Assembly: GCA_039105265.1 (NCBI GenBank)
Contig: JAPFFF010000005.1
Location: 5,503,501-5,567,500, forward strand
Direction of reading: 5' to 3'
Length of the DNA stretch: 64,000 nucleotides
Origin: Tritrichomonas musculus
Lineage: Eukaryota > Parabasalia > Tritrichomonadida > Tritrichomonadidae
Part shown: piece by piece, positions 53,618 to 63,826 of the stretch
Layout of the letters: every line of letters begins with the position of its first letter
Numbering within the stretch: the stretch's first letter is position 1
The notes under the pieces: model-generated
What the model was told of the DNA's origin: nothing
The model's input: only the letters and a program-made list of their open reading frames with translations
Databases searched by the model: none
Position numbers and translations under genes: made by a program

Positions 53618-54622
53618 CATAGTTAATTAGACCTTGTAAGGGGTACCCGATTTATCCATTTTCAATCGGGTCAAAAATTTTAGGTATATTTTGACCAGGG
53701 GTCGCAAATTACCGCCTACCCAAAGCGGTTTTTGACCCGAAATTTTTAAAATTCATTTATCTCAAAATGTGGAATAAATATTTATATAAAAAAAGGTTTA
53801 TTAAAAAATTTACAAGCTTTTTAATCCTTTTTAATAAAAATTTTTATTTCATTAGAATAATGCATCTGATATTTTTCTCAAAAATTGTTTTTTGAAATTA
53901 TTTTCTCTATCATTCTATTTAATTACAATTTTTAATATCATAAAACCTTTTTTCTTGAAAGTTAATTGATTTTTATTTGTATTGTATTTTTTTCTGATTT
54001 TCATTGTCATTTAATTTATTGTTTAGATGACTTATGAAAAGAGAAATAATACATAAATTTAAGTTATGTAATATTTTTTTATATTAAGCTTTGAAATCTA
54101 CAAATTTTAAATAATATTAACTATTCATTTACTTGTTTTATATTTTTTATCTTTTTTTCAACATTTATACTATGCATTTTAGTTTATTTCGCTATTAATT
54201 AATGTTACTAATCACTTATATAATTAAAAAATTTTGGCATTTGGTTCTTTTATTTCATGTTTGAATACAATATTAAGATATATTAATAACTATTTCAGAT
54301 TTTAAAAGATTATCCTGTTTTGACAAACTATTACTTGATTTTCAAATAAAAAATTCTTTTCTAAATAAAATTTGAAATATTTCATATAACAAGTCATATC
54401 ATTAAATTTTATTTTCTAAAATCAAAATTCACTTTAAAAAAATGCATGAATCAATAAAAAATTAATTATAGAACATGATTTTATAAAAAATAATCCAAAA
54501 AATACACTAGAAATAAAAGGGTCAAACGCGAACTCTTCATTTTTTTTTTGGGTAGTGACCCCAAAAAAAAATTTGTGGTCTGGTTAATATTTTGAGGTGA
54601 CCTTTCGAAGGTTTATAGTTAA
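53618..54622. mobile_element. Possible degenerate inverted-repeat element
   Basis: The ends TTAATTAGACCTTGTAAGG and (complement) TTAACTATAAACCTTCGAAAG are loosely similar. The left part also holds a perfect 11-bp hairpin, CGGGTCAAAAA at 53667-53677 with TTTTTGACCCG at 53729-53739. It lies between the two convergent tRNA genes and could be what separated the two repeat copies. Confidence 0.35.
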
Positions 54623-54887
54623 TTTGTTCTCAGTTTGGAATTGGCCAGCGTTTTGTTTTTCATATTTTAATATTATTTTATTTTAATATTACTCTTTTTA
54701 TTTGATTCGTCAAAACTAGATTTTCTTTTATCTTTGAGAAGAATTTCGTAAATCATTACACATGCAATTTTTATTTAATATTAATAATAGTATTTGAAGA
54801 AAAAATAATTTTTAAAATTGTTTTTATATAATAAATATATTATAATTTTCATTATAACTTATTTTTATATCGAGATAAATATATCAA

Positions 54888-54966
54888 TCGTACAGCAGAA
54901 GGTGCCGAACCACGAATGTGTAGTTAAAGTTAACCAAAACCTCAAAAATAAAAATGAAAAAAAAAA
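54888..54966 (-). repeat. tRNA-Asn-linked repeat, 79-bp remnant copy 2
   Basis: Reading leftward from the minus-strand tRNA it matches the first 79 bases of the repeat (CATTTTTATTTTTGAGGTTT, GGTTAACTTTAACTACA) up to the hairpin region, whose palindrome has decayed here. Confidence 0.8.
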
Positions 54967-55040
54967 CTCCTCCCGTGTGGATCGAACACACGACTTCCAG
55001 ATTAACAGTCTGACACTCTAACCAACTGAGTTAGGGAGGA
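54967..55040 (-). tRNA. tRNA-Asn (anticodon GTT), copy 2
   Basis: Same 74-base gene on the opposite strand, with identical arms and anticodon, followed by a T run. It faces copy 1 (convergent, 1.9 kb apart). Its 5' flank TTTTAAATTCACAGGCT is shared with copy 3. Confidence 0.96.
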
Positions 55041-55254
55041 AGCCTGTGAATTTAAAAAAACCGATTCATTAATACTTATATTAATCTCTATTTTTCTAAA
55101 CTATGATAATGTTTAACTTGGCAAAATCAATATACTATAGGTTAAAATGATAATTTTTTAAAATTTAAATATTCCTTACCGCATATTTGAATTTCTTGAA
55201 TACCAAAAATCAATTACCAAGATGAATAATTATTCGTTGCACGGTAATGTGTTA

Positions 55255-56125
55255 CCCGTTTCGCCCTCCAATTTGGATGCTTTTTTTAACGAATAAAAAA
55301 TTGAGAGCATTTCTGAGGGGAAATTGAATGAAATTAACGTATAAAAAAATTGATTTAGATATATCTTAATAATGAAATAATATTTCTTTTAAAAAACATA
55401 TAAAATATTAATATTATCATAAACCATTTAATCTAAAAAAGTATGATGAAAAAAGAAAATGGTGAAAATAATATTTGTTTATTAATTCGACAAAAAAAAA
55501 AAAAAAAGATTATGAAAACGATCTTAGCTGATTAATACTTCTGTATAATATCGTCATTTATATTTGAAATTAATAAGCATCGATTTTAATTTATTTCAAA
55601 TTTTGATGTTCGGATTTCGACAAGTATGAAGTTTTTTGAAATTTATTCAATAATTATAAAAACTTCATTTGATAATAAATGTAAATAGCATGAGGAAAAC
55701 TCTTGAGGCCATTAAAACGAGTGGAAATTGTATATCATATGCAAATTTCTGAGAAAGTTAGACATCGCATGAAAAAGATTCGGGCGGTTTTGTTATTAGA
55801 ATAAGTTGCATTATATATCGCGCTATGATTTAGAGTTTGTTCAAAAATCTGCATTAGTGAAATGAGATATCTACCTAAAATAATGTTGTTTTATAAAATG
55901 TAAAATACTGGTATTATTTATCATACTGTGCTTTGCTAATATAGCAATTAATCTGCCTGTTTTGAGAACTTAAAAATATGATAAAAAATTTAAATATGAA
56001 GATATAGAAGGTAAAATCTGACGATAATGCTAAAAATAATTGTAATAAATATACATTTTTAGTTTACGCGCTTAAACATTAAATAAAATTGATGTTTTAA
56101 TATCCAAATTGGAGCGCGAAACGGG
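55255..56125. mobile_element. Non-autonomous element with 24-bp ends and TA duplication
   Basis: The left end CCCGTTTCGCCCTCCAATTT matches the complement of the right end (CCCGTTTCGCGCTCCAATTT), continuing through GGAT. TA flanks both ends (55253-55254 and 56126-56127). The 871-bp interior is AT-rich and noncoding. Tc1/mariner-type by its target. Confidence 0.75.
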
Positions 56126-56367
56126 TACCATTCTTGAAACTTCTCGTTGCATAAATTATCATTTTTGAAACTTCAAAAAAAAAATAAAATAAAAAAAAAA
56201 AAAACTGTGTGGTTATCATTAAAAGCTTATAAAAAATGCATAAAAGAAAAATAAAGCGAAAGCTAGCAAGACTTTCAGTAGTTATGCATTTCGATAATTG
56301 ATTTTTAGTATTCAAGTATGGGGTAATGAAAATTCAAACTTGAAAAAAAAATCTTCATGTAGCCAGC

Positions 56368-56998
56368 TTAACTGCAAAAGTGTTCCACAATAGAAAGCAA
56401 ATTTCTCGTCTCGACTTCCGTGTCTGAGAATACGATGATGTTATCTGCATAAGCTTGAGCGTTTGGCGCTGAGTTTAACCAATGATACCATCTTCTTTGC
56501 AAATATTGAAGAGAGTTGGACTCAGTGGACAACCTTGTTTGAAGCCTTTACGAAAAAAAATGGACTGAGTCCGTCTGTGATTACAAATAATTTTAGAATA
56601 CGAATTACTATAAGAATTTAATATTGATTTAACAAAGGAAGAATCAAAACCCAGATTAAGTAAATTTTTTTTTATTAATTTGTGAAACACAGAACTAAAC
56701 GCCTCCAAAAAATCAATAGTTGTGATGTACAAAGATTTTTGATTCCGTGCCGCATCATGGATCATTTCGTCAACAGCTGAAGCGTGTTCCGCTGCACCTG
56801 CAGGAATGCGCATGAATCCTTTTTGACTTGGAGTGAACGACTAATTTGACACATCAGCATCCGATAAATCATCGGTGAGATGGTGATAGGACGCCAGGAA
56901 TGAGCGTCACTTGGATCTCCCTTCTTGAATAACATCACAGTTTTGTTCGCTTTCAGAATCTCAGGTAAAAGGTCAGTATCGAGTATGCAATTCAAAAT
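56368..56998 (-). pseudogene. Reverse transcriptase fragment of the LINE, inverted
   Basis: Read leftward: LKANKTVMLFKKGDPSDA and SWRPITISPMIYRML (fingers, RT blocks 1-2), then after a frameshift near 56820 SFTPSQKGF, LYITTIDFLEAFSSVFHKL (block 3) and GFKQGCPLSPTLFNI (block 4), then after a second frameshift near 56490 NAQAYADNIIVFSD (block 5). The catalytic YADD is YADN here, so a metal-binding Asp is lost. The KQGCPLSP form is typical of non-LTR elements. Thumb and downstream parts are missing from this piece. Confidence 0.85.
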
Positions 56999-57840
56999 CG
57001 GAAATCCTCAACTTCCCGACCACGAGCCAAAATACAGAACGATTCTTTACAGCCCTGACAATGGTTGTTATTACATTGTAAACAGAGTAAACTCTTTTAA
57101 TGCTCACATTTGCTCCAAACATCAAGAGTTGGAAGCTCTTAAGAGAGAGGTTGGTACCTTTTGGACGATGCATATATTGCATGCTAGAAGAACCAAACTC
57201 CTGTTATTCGCCAAAGACATTTTTAAAGATTGTAAAGCTACCATCTGCTCTGCATGTCTTGACTTCGTTGGCAAAGACGATTTGGCCGTGAAGCAATAGA
57301 GCAATAGATCACATCCAGGTGAAGATAAAGAATTGACTTTGACCATTTGCCGCAGAGAGAAATTAAACAAATATAAGAAGCTGGTTGATGTATGTTCAAG
57401 CCAGTTCAATTGCAATGTAACCTTTCTTGTTTTTGTGGTATCTTCTCTGGGGGAGATACCAAGTGACACAACCAATGAACTAAAAAAAGTAGCATCTACA
57501 CCCAAGGATACTTTCAAGCTCACATGTCGTATGGTTGCTGCAGCTCTATGCCAATCGATGCTGTTATACACTGACATTAAAATTAAGAAGACATCTACTG
57601 ACTCTCAGTTTAATGACTCGGATAACTTCTTTAATTCTTCTACAGAACGAGAAGTTGCACTCAATGAAGATATAAGTGACCAAAGTGATCAACTCGAAGT
57701 TCCTGATGATCCTGAAGTTGAAGCTGGCCCTTCATGGGGGATGACGTATGGTTTAACCTTATTCATGATGATGACGCTGCTTCCACTGTTTCGAGTACAA
57801 CTCTCATGGATGGTTCCGATTCAGATGCCCTTGTAAACCA
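56970..57840 (+). pseudogene. C-terminal part of the LINE protein: zinc motif and restriction-like endonuclease region
   Basis: The YRTI segment is followed by SPDNGC and NSFNAHICSKHQ, a CCHH motif whose first Cys has become Ser (copy B keeps it). After HARRTKLLLFAKDIF and one stop (57297-57299) comes DKELTLTICRREKLNKYKKL and VTFLVFVVSSLGEIP. An acidic-T-x-T strand, then K-x-x-KY, then a hydrophobic VVSSLG strand is the pattern of R2/CRE-type restriction-like endonucleases, and a Zn knuckle between RT and endonuclease is their normal order. The tail from about 57590 is acidic and unrecognised. Confidence 0.65.
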
Positions 57841-57956
57841 GGGTACTTTCGGGAACCATGGTTCAGGTTCAATTAATTTTGGTGGACATAAACTAGTTTT
57901 TTGGATTTAGAACATGATGCTGATTCTTTTGGTACAACTTATTACTTGTTTCATCG

Positions 57957-58665
57957 CAATTACATTTAACAGCACATCACAACTTCTGATTATACGCTAG
58001 ATATCTTCGATTAACACTGTTCATAAACTTCACTATATCGATCTCAGTTCTTAACGTTATACTCATATCAAATATATTATTATTACCAAAACTTCTCATT
58101 TTTTTTTTACTCTATTGTTATATTCTTCTCACATGCCTCATGTTTATTCAGATTCATTTGATCTCCGCTTTTTCTGACACCAATCCACATATCTCAATTT
58201 CTCAATTACCATTTGTTAACCTCGTTTTCAATTCCTCATCGCTCAGATCGAAGTCATTTTATTTTCGAGTCCTCTTGATGTTCTGAATCTTTTAAGGGCC
58301 CTGAAGAGTGAAAGACTTAACGTCTATCAATAAGCTTTGAACGATATTAATATCCAATTAAGATGTGTCATGTAATTCGTCAAAAGACTTAACTGATGAA
58401 TGCCTTTAAGAAATATTCAAACGATGATTATGTTGTTCTCAATTGTTGATCGTTCCTTATCCAATTAATGCTCGTTCCCCCTCAATTAATTGAATTTATT
58501 GTATTGTTCTGTTTTTCATTTTATTCAAGTTGGCCTACTTGAAGTTAATTGTCAATTTATTCTATTTTTTTTTTTTATTTTCCTTTTATTTTTTTGTAAT
58601 CTTCTATCAGACTATTTAAATTTGTTTAATTCAATTTTTATAAAGCAATTATTAAACAAATTTAT
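57957..58665 (+). repeat. 3' noncoding end of LINE copy A, homologous to the tRNA-linked repeat
   Basis: Shares with the 58827-59700 unit, in the same order, CTTAACGTTATAC, ACCAAAACTTCTC, GGGCCCTGAAGAGTGAA, TTCTCAATTGTTGATCGTTC and AATTAATTGAATT, and a final AAAGCA-(A)TTA-TAAAC tail. This homology links the LINE to the tRNA-associated units. Confidence 0.75.
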
Positions 58666-58752
58666 CATAATTTCAAAAAATAGAGGAGAGAAAATTCTTT
58701 TTGTTAATTATTTATTATTATAAATATCAATCACTTTTTAAATTCACAGGCT

Positions 58753-58826
58753 TCCTCCCTAACTCAGTTGGTTAGAGTGTCAGACTGTTAATCTGGAAGT
58801 CGTGTGTTCGATCCACACGGGAGGAG
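58753..58826 (+). tRNA. tRNA-Asn (anticodon GTT), copy 3
   Basis: Identical 74-base gene with T run after it. The 5' flank matches copy 2. It directly precedes a complete repeat unit, which is followed by a duplicate of this tRNA's last 16 bases. Confidence 0.96.
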
Positions 58827-59700
58827 TTTTTTTTTTCATTTTTATTTTCGAGGTTTTGGTTAACTTTAACTACATATTCGTGATCAGCACCTTCTGCTGA
58901 GTCGATTGATACCACTCTTTTCGAGTTTTCTCAAAATTCTCAAAACTGATTTCAATTATATTAGAACACTTATCACAATGTCCGACCACTCGATATATCA
59001 CTCAGTTTTACTACTTTTGCACATTACAATTTCTCAATCTCAGCTCTTAACGTTATACTTGTCATTCGATCAGATATATATTCTTTAACCAAAACTTCTC
59101 TTTTTTACTCTTATGCTATTTTATTTCTCCTCCTCAGTTCGTTTATTCAGATTCCTTCGATCATACTGTCTTTTTTGACTCTATTTTACATCTTTTAGTT
59201 TGCAGTATTATACGTTATTTATAGACTATACATAGCTCAGATCGAAGTAAATTTACTCTCTTTGTTATTGGAGTCGCCCCCTTTTACTGAGGCCACTTGA
59301 TGATTCTTATCTCTTCCGGGCCCTGAAGAGTGAAGCTAAGGACATTAAGTCGAGAGCCTCTACCAGCAGCTAAGGACTGTAGTCGAGAGCCGCTACCAGA
59401 AGCTAAGGACTGTAGTCGAGAGCCTCAACGGATGGATGCCCTAGAGATCCATTCGGAAGTCGATCATTTTGTTCTCAATTGTTGATCGTTCCTAATTCAA
59501 TTAATACTCGTCCCCTCTTAATTAATTGAATTTTTTTTCTTTGGTTCCTTGTTCTTGATGGTCTCAGATTCTTGAAGTTATTTGATCCTTTTTCTTCAAG
59601 ATTTTATTTCCCTTTTATTTTTTTCTTTTTTGAAGCTTATGCCTAGCTTTTTTTTCTAATTTGCTTATTGCAACTTTTTGAAAGCATTAATAAACGAATT
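58827..59700 (+). mobile_element. Complete tRNA-Asn-linked unit (874 bp), candidate non-autonomous retrotransposon
   Basis: Bounded on the left by an intact tRNA-Asn and on the right by the tRNA fragment ATCCACACGGGAGGAG. The first 170 bp (T run, GAGGTTTTGGTTAAC, hairpin at 58884-58900) are absent from LINE copy A. The rest matches the LINE 3' noncoding region to its very end. A GC-rich tandem repeat lies at 59334-59431. No coding capacity. The structure fits a LINE-tailed non-autonomous element; a long SINE is the alternative. Confidence 0.65.
59334..59431 (+). repeat. GC-rich tandem repeat, about 33-bp unit, three copies
   Basis: AGCTAAGGAC begins at 59334, 59368 and 59401; each unit carries AGTCGAGAGCC. 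It is absent at the equivalent place in LINE copy A, which has diverged sequence after GGGCCCTGAAGAGTGAA. Confidence 0.85.
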
Positions 59701-59716
59701 ATCCACACGGGAGGAG
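59701..59716 (+). pseudogene. tRNA-Asn 3' fragment (16 bp)
   Basis: ATCCACACGGGAGGAG equals the last 16 bases of the tRNA genes, from inside the T loop to the discriminator, followed by the same T run. The preceding bases (ACGAATT) are the end of the repeat unit, so the join is inside the B box. Confidence 0.9.
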
Positions 59717-60120
59717 TTTTTTTTTCCATTTTTATTTTTGAGGTTTTGGTTAACTTTAGCCACATATTCATGTTCAGCACCTTCTGCTGAGTCGATTGAT
59801 ACCACTCTTTTCGCGTTTTCTCAAAATTTTCAAAACTGATTTCAATTTTATTAGAACTCATTTCACAATGTCCGACCATTCGATATATCACTCAGTTATA
59901 CTACTTTTGCACATTACAATTTATCAATCTCAGCTCTTAACGTTATTCTTATCATTCGATCAGAGATATATTCTTTAACCAAAACTTCATTTTTTACTCT
60001 TATGTTATTATTCTCCTCTCTCTCATGTTGTTTATTCAGATTCCTTCGATCACGCTGTTCTCAGACTCCTTACATCCTTATTCAATTTTTTTCATAGCCT
60101 CATTTATCAGCGTTATACTT
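59717..60120 (+). repeat. tRNA-Asn-linked repeat, truncated copy 4
   Basis: Follows the tRNA fragment and matches the complete unit for about 350-400 bp, including the hairpin at 59774-59790. It then runs into unrelated AT-rich DNA. Confidence 0.8.
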
Positions 60121-63100
60121 TTCTTTTTTTTGAAAAAAAAATTTATTCTCTCAATATTTTATTACAATTTTATTAATAAACATAGAAACATTTCATAAGA
60201 ATTGAATCAAATAATCGTAAAAAATTATTATTTTATAACTAATATTTTGCGTTTTATAATTAATGAACTATGATTTTTTTTATTTTTTATTAATATTCAA
60301 TGTAATTAAATTATTGTTACCAAAGTTAATTCAAGAAAACATAAATATTTAAAAAAAGTTTTTCTCATTTTTTTGATTTTGGCATTTTGCACCAATAAAA
60401 TTAATAATATAAAGTAAAATCAACATTTCTCAAAAATGAGCGCATAACCAATATATTCCATTCTCAACTGAATAATTCAGATTAAGCCAAAACATATACA
60501 TAAAATATAAGAAAATTTAAAGAGCGAATTTTTAAATATTCTACTTTTTTGCAAAAAAATTCATTTTCAAATTCTAAAACCTTCATTATTTTTACATATA
60601 AAACAAAGAACAAAATTTTAAATCTCACAATAAATTATAGTATTAATAAATTACCTATATTATTTTAAATATCTGGCATATATTTTAAATTGAGTAAAAA
60701 TATCAAGATATTAGAAAAAAAACTTTTAACATTATTTTTTCAAAAAAGCATGCTTAATACAATCTCCACAGGCAAGAAATTTGTTTCTCTTAATCTGAGT
60801 CTTCAAAACTTTAAATTGGCTGAAAAAATGCAATTATAAAAATTATCAAAGACGTTAAGTTACCTCACATGAATACCTCTTTTGAATTTTTTTAAGTAAT
60901 TCGCATCTAATAAATGATACAAATATAAAATATTTCAGCTATTATTTTAATATAAATACTAGATTAATGTAATAAAGATAGTTATTTTGATTATGAATAA
61001 TGATTGTGATTATTATTCGAAACAAAAGCAAAATAATAATAATGAATATAAGTATTTTTTATATACATATAGTATAATATTATTTATATATTATATAATG
61101 ATTGGTTTATAACTTTTGGAAGATATATATGAAATTATTTGATATTTGGAATTCGCCTAAATTGGTTAAATTATAACATTCAAATTTTTAATTTTCAATA
61201 AAAAATATCATATCCTAGTATATAATTAAATAAATGAAATATATTTTCTTTTTAATCATATTAAATATATATGTTAAAATATGCATACATATATAAAATG
61301 AATAAACGACCAATAAATAATATATTAAGCCTACATTTTGAAATTTGAAATACACCAAAAAAGGTTAAATTGAAATTTTCGTTTATTCAACTTTTAAAAA
61401 AATAAGTATTTTAATATCTTATAAAATACTTATGATATTCTAAATATTATATTTATTTAATTTGATACAACAAATATAATATATATAAATATAATAAATT
61501 AATGTAAAGATAATTTATTATAAATGATATATTTTCCCTACATTTTGAAAAAAAACCCTAAAAAACCGTTTACAATTTTTTAAGGTGCTAAAAAATGAGT
61601 CCTAACAAAATACCTCTATTCTTTTTAATACATTTGATATCCAGCAATTATTATTCAGATCATAAATATTAATTTTATTGAACTATTTCTTTTGATTTTC
61701 TGTTTCAATGAATAATATTTAGATATCAATCATTGAAAATAAAATTGGGGTTTGCTCTGATATAAAGCATTTAATTTGTGCATAAAGCAAAATTCTGTTT
61801 TTGTTTTTTGTTTCAGTTTTTGCCCCAAAAAGTTACTTGATCATCATCATTTAAAAATCTTTTGAAAATCAAAATTCATTCTATTGGCTTTGCTTATTTG
61901 ATTTAGCGTTATTAGTACAGTTTTATTTATTAAAATGATTACATTTAAAGTACAAGAACAAAAAATGATTTTTTTTATTTTTTGTTTAATTACTATTTCA
62001 TTTTTACAAAATATAAAATATTTCTGTTATTTTCATATAAAAACATATAATTATATTATTTAATGCTTTTTAATGAGATATATCAAAAATAGATTAAGAT
62101 ATTCGATCAATATAAATTTTATTTATTTTTGAATAGTTTATTTCATTTTGAACTTTTTTAACAGATATTTTTAAAAATGGATAGCATAGTATAAATCAAG
62201 TGATATTCTTAATTGATATCAAAAAAATATTCCTCGAATTTCTTTTCAAAAATAATAATTTTCATGATTTGAAGTAAATAAATGCATAAATATATTTATA
62301 ATATAAAAAACTGGTTATATAAAAATAGTTAACTTAAAAAAATTTTATATTAGAAAAAATAAATCTTACAATTTCATTGAAATATTGAGAGTTTTTTGTA
62401 GGAAAAACGTATTATTTTGATAAGAGAATGAAAAGTTATAAAAAATAAAATATATTAAAAATAATAAAATATATATTAATTATAATAATTTATATATTTA
62501 TTTGATACTTAGTACGATAAAAAAAATATATCAAAATATTAAATATTGCTTAAAAATTGTTGATAATTATTAAAAATTGCCCAATAATAGGAAAATGAAA
62601 GTTTTAATCTTGAAAATATAAATAAACGTTTATATAAAATGTTTATAGATAGATTACTTGTCAATATCAAAAAATATGATTTTCGATGTAGTTATATTTC
62701 CAGATAGGATCATTATTCCCTTTTGAGGTTATATAATATTTTAATCAGTATTAATAGCTAATAATTAATACACCATTATATTTTCGACGAGTCACAAAAA
62801 TAGAAATTTAGGTTTTTTTTTTGAAATTTGGATTAACCATAAAATGGTGAATTACTTAAAAAAATGAAATAACCAAAATATTTCATTACCCAAAAAATAT
62901 AAATATAAATAAATTTATATAAATATAAATAAATAAATAAAAATTAATAATAATAGAAAATTAAAAAATAAAAATTAATAACAACAGATATATTATCCCG
63001 ATATTTTGAAATTTGAAAATCCAAAATTTGTGAATATATTAATTTTACATTTCACTTTTTCAAAGAAATTTATAAAAATATAAATATCTTGCCATGAAAG

Positions 63101-63245
63101 ATTTATTATTAAATTCTGATCGGTGAAAAGTTTTTGAAGATTCTTAAGTATAATATATTAAAATATGAAAAATCAAGGTCAATTTTAAATTCAAATTTTG
63201 CCCAACATACAGATATATGGTACCTTTAAAAAAAAAAAAAAAAAA
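60121..63245. other. AT-rich region with degenerate repeats of about 200 bp
   Basis: No gene seen in 3.1 kb. Words of the form CATTTTGAAATTTGAAAT with ACCAAAAAAGGTTAAATT recur, diverged, near 61140, 61336, 61541, 62822 and 63005, roughly 185-205 bp apart within each cluster. Confidence 0.5.
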
Positions 63246-63399
63246 CTGTGTGGTTATCATTAAAAGCTTATAAAAAAATGCATAAAAGTAAAATAAAGCG
63301 AAAGCTAGCAAGACTTTCAGTAGTTATGCATTTCGATAATTGATTTTCAGTATTCAAGTATGGGGTAATGAAAATTCAAATTTGAAAAAAAAAAATCTT

Positions 63400-63726
63400 C
63401 ATGTAGCCAGCATGTGTTTGTCTAGAATCATTGTTAAGCTAAACTCTGAGCTGCTTTCAAACACAGCTCCAGTCAACCACCTGCTGCATCTCGACGAACA
63501 CATTCGTTCCAAGTTATCAAAATTTGACGGCGCTGCAGGAATACCGATCGACTGGTTTTACACGGCTCGAAAAGATGGAGGAATTCAATTGCAGGAACTG
63601 TCTGAACGTCAGTGCGCTTTAGCGATTCGTCTGTATGTCGGTATGAGAGAGTCTAAGGGCACACGCGTAAGGGATGTTGTGAAATCTTCTGACGTCAACT
63701 TCGTGGTGAGTAACATGAGCAGTTGA
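63400..63726 (+). pseudogene. LINE protein segment between RT palm and zinc motif (copy B)
   Basis: Reads HVASMCLSRIIVKLNSELL, then IPIDWFYTARKDGGIQLQEL and RQCALAIRLYVGMRES. The W-FYTxRKDGGIxLxEL block is the post-RT region of R2-like non-LTR proteins, equivalent to the DGGLGI motif. A TGA ends it at 63724-63726. A short duplicated stretch (GACGTCAACT-type, 63691 and 63756) follows. Confidence 0.7.
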
Positions 63727-63826
63727 CGCGACAATCTGATTGTCGACGTCAACTGCGTGACTAACAACTACAGCAGGTGTAACAATGTCATGAGTGCTGA
63801 CACTCACAACATTGTTTTTTTATTAA

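Larger units (their letters stand above)
56205..58665 (+). mobile_element. Rearranged non-LTR retrotransposon (LINE) with restriction-like endonuclease, copy A
   Basis: In order: a 163-bp segment shared with copy B (56205-56367); a reverse-transcriptase fragment on the opposite strand (56368-56998); a zinc motif plus endonuclease-like region in sense (about 56970-57840); and a 3' noncoding part (57957-58665) homologous to the tRNA-linked repeat. RT in inverted orientation to the 3' half fits twin priming or a later inversion. Multiple frameshifts and a mutated catalytic residue mean it is dead. Confidence 0.75.

Noticed and set aside
54818-55021. 67-codon frame antisense to tRNA copy 2
   Set aside because: Its C-terminal half is the complement of the tRNA gene.
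58827-60120. Tandem repeat units as LTRs of a retrovirus-like element
   Set aside because: No integrase, protease or gag-like coding nearby. The repeats begin at a tRNA gene's 3' end and share their tail with a non-LTR element.
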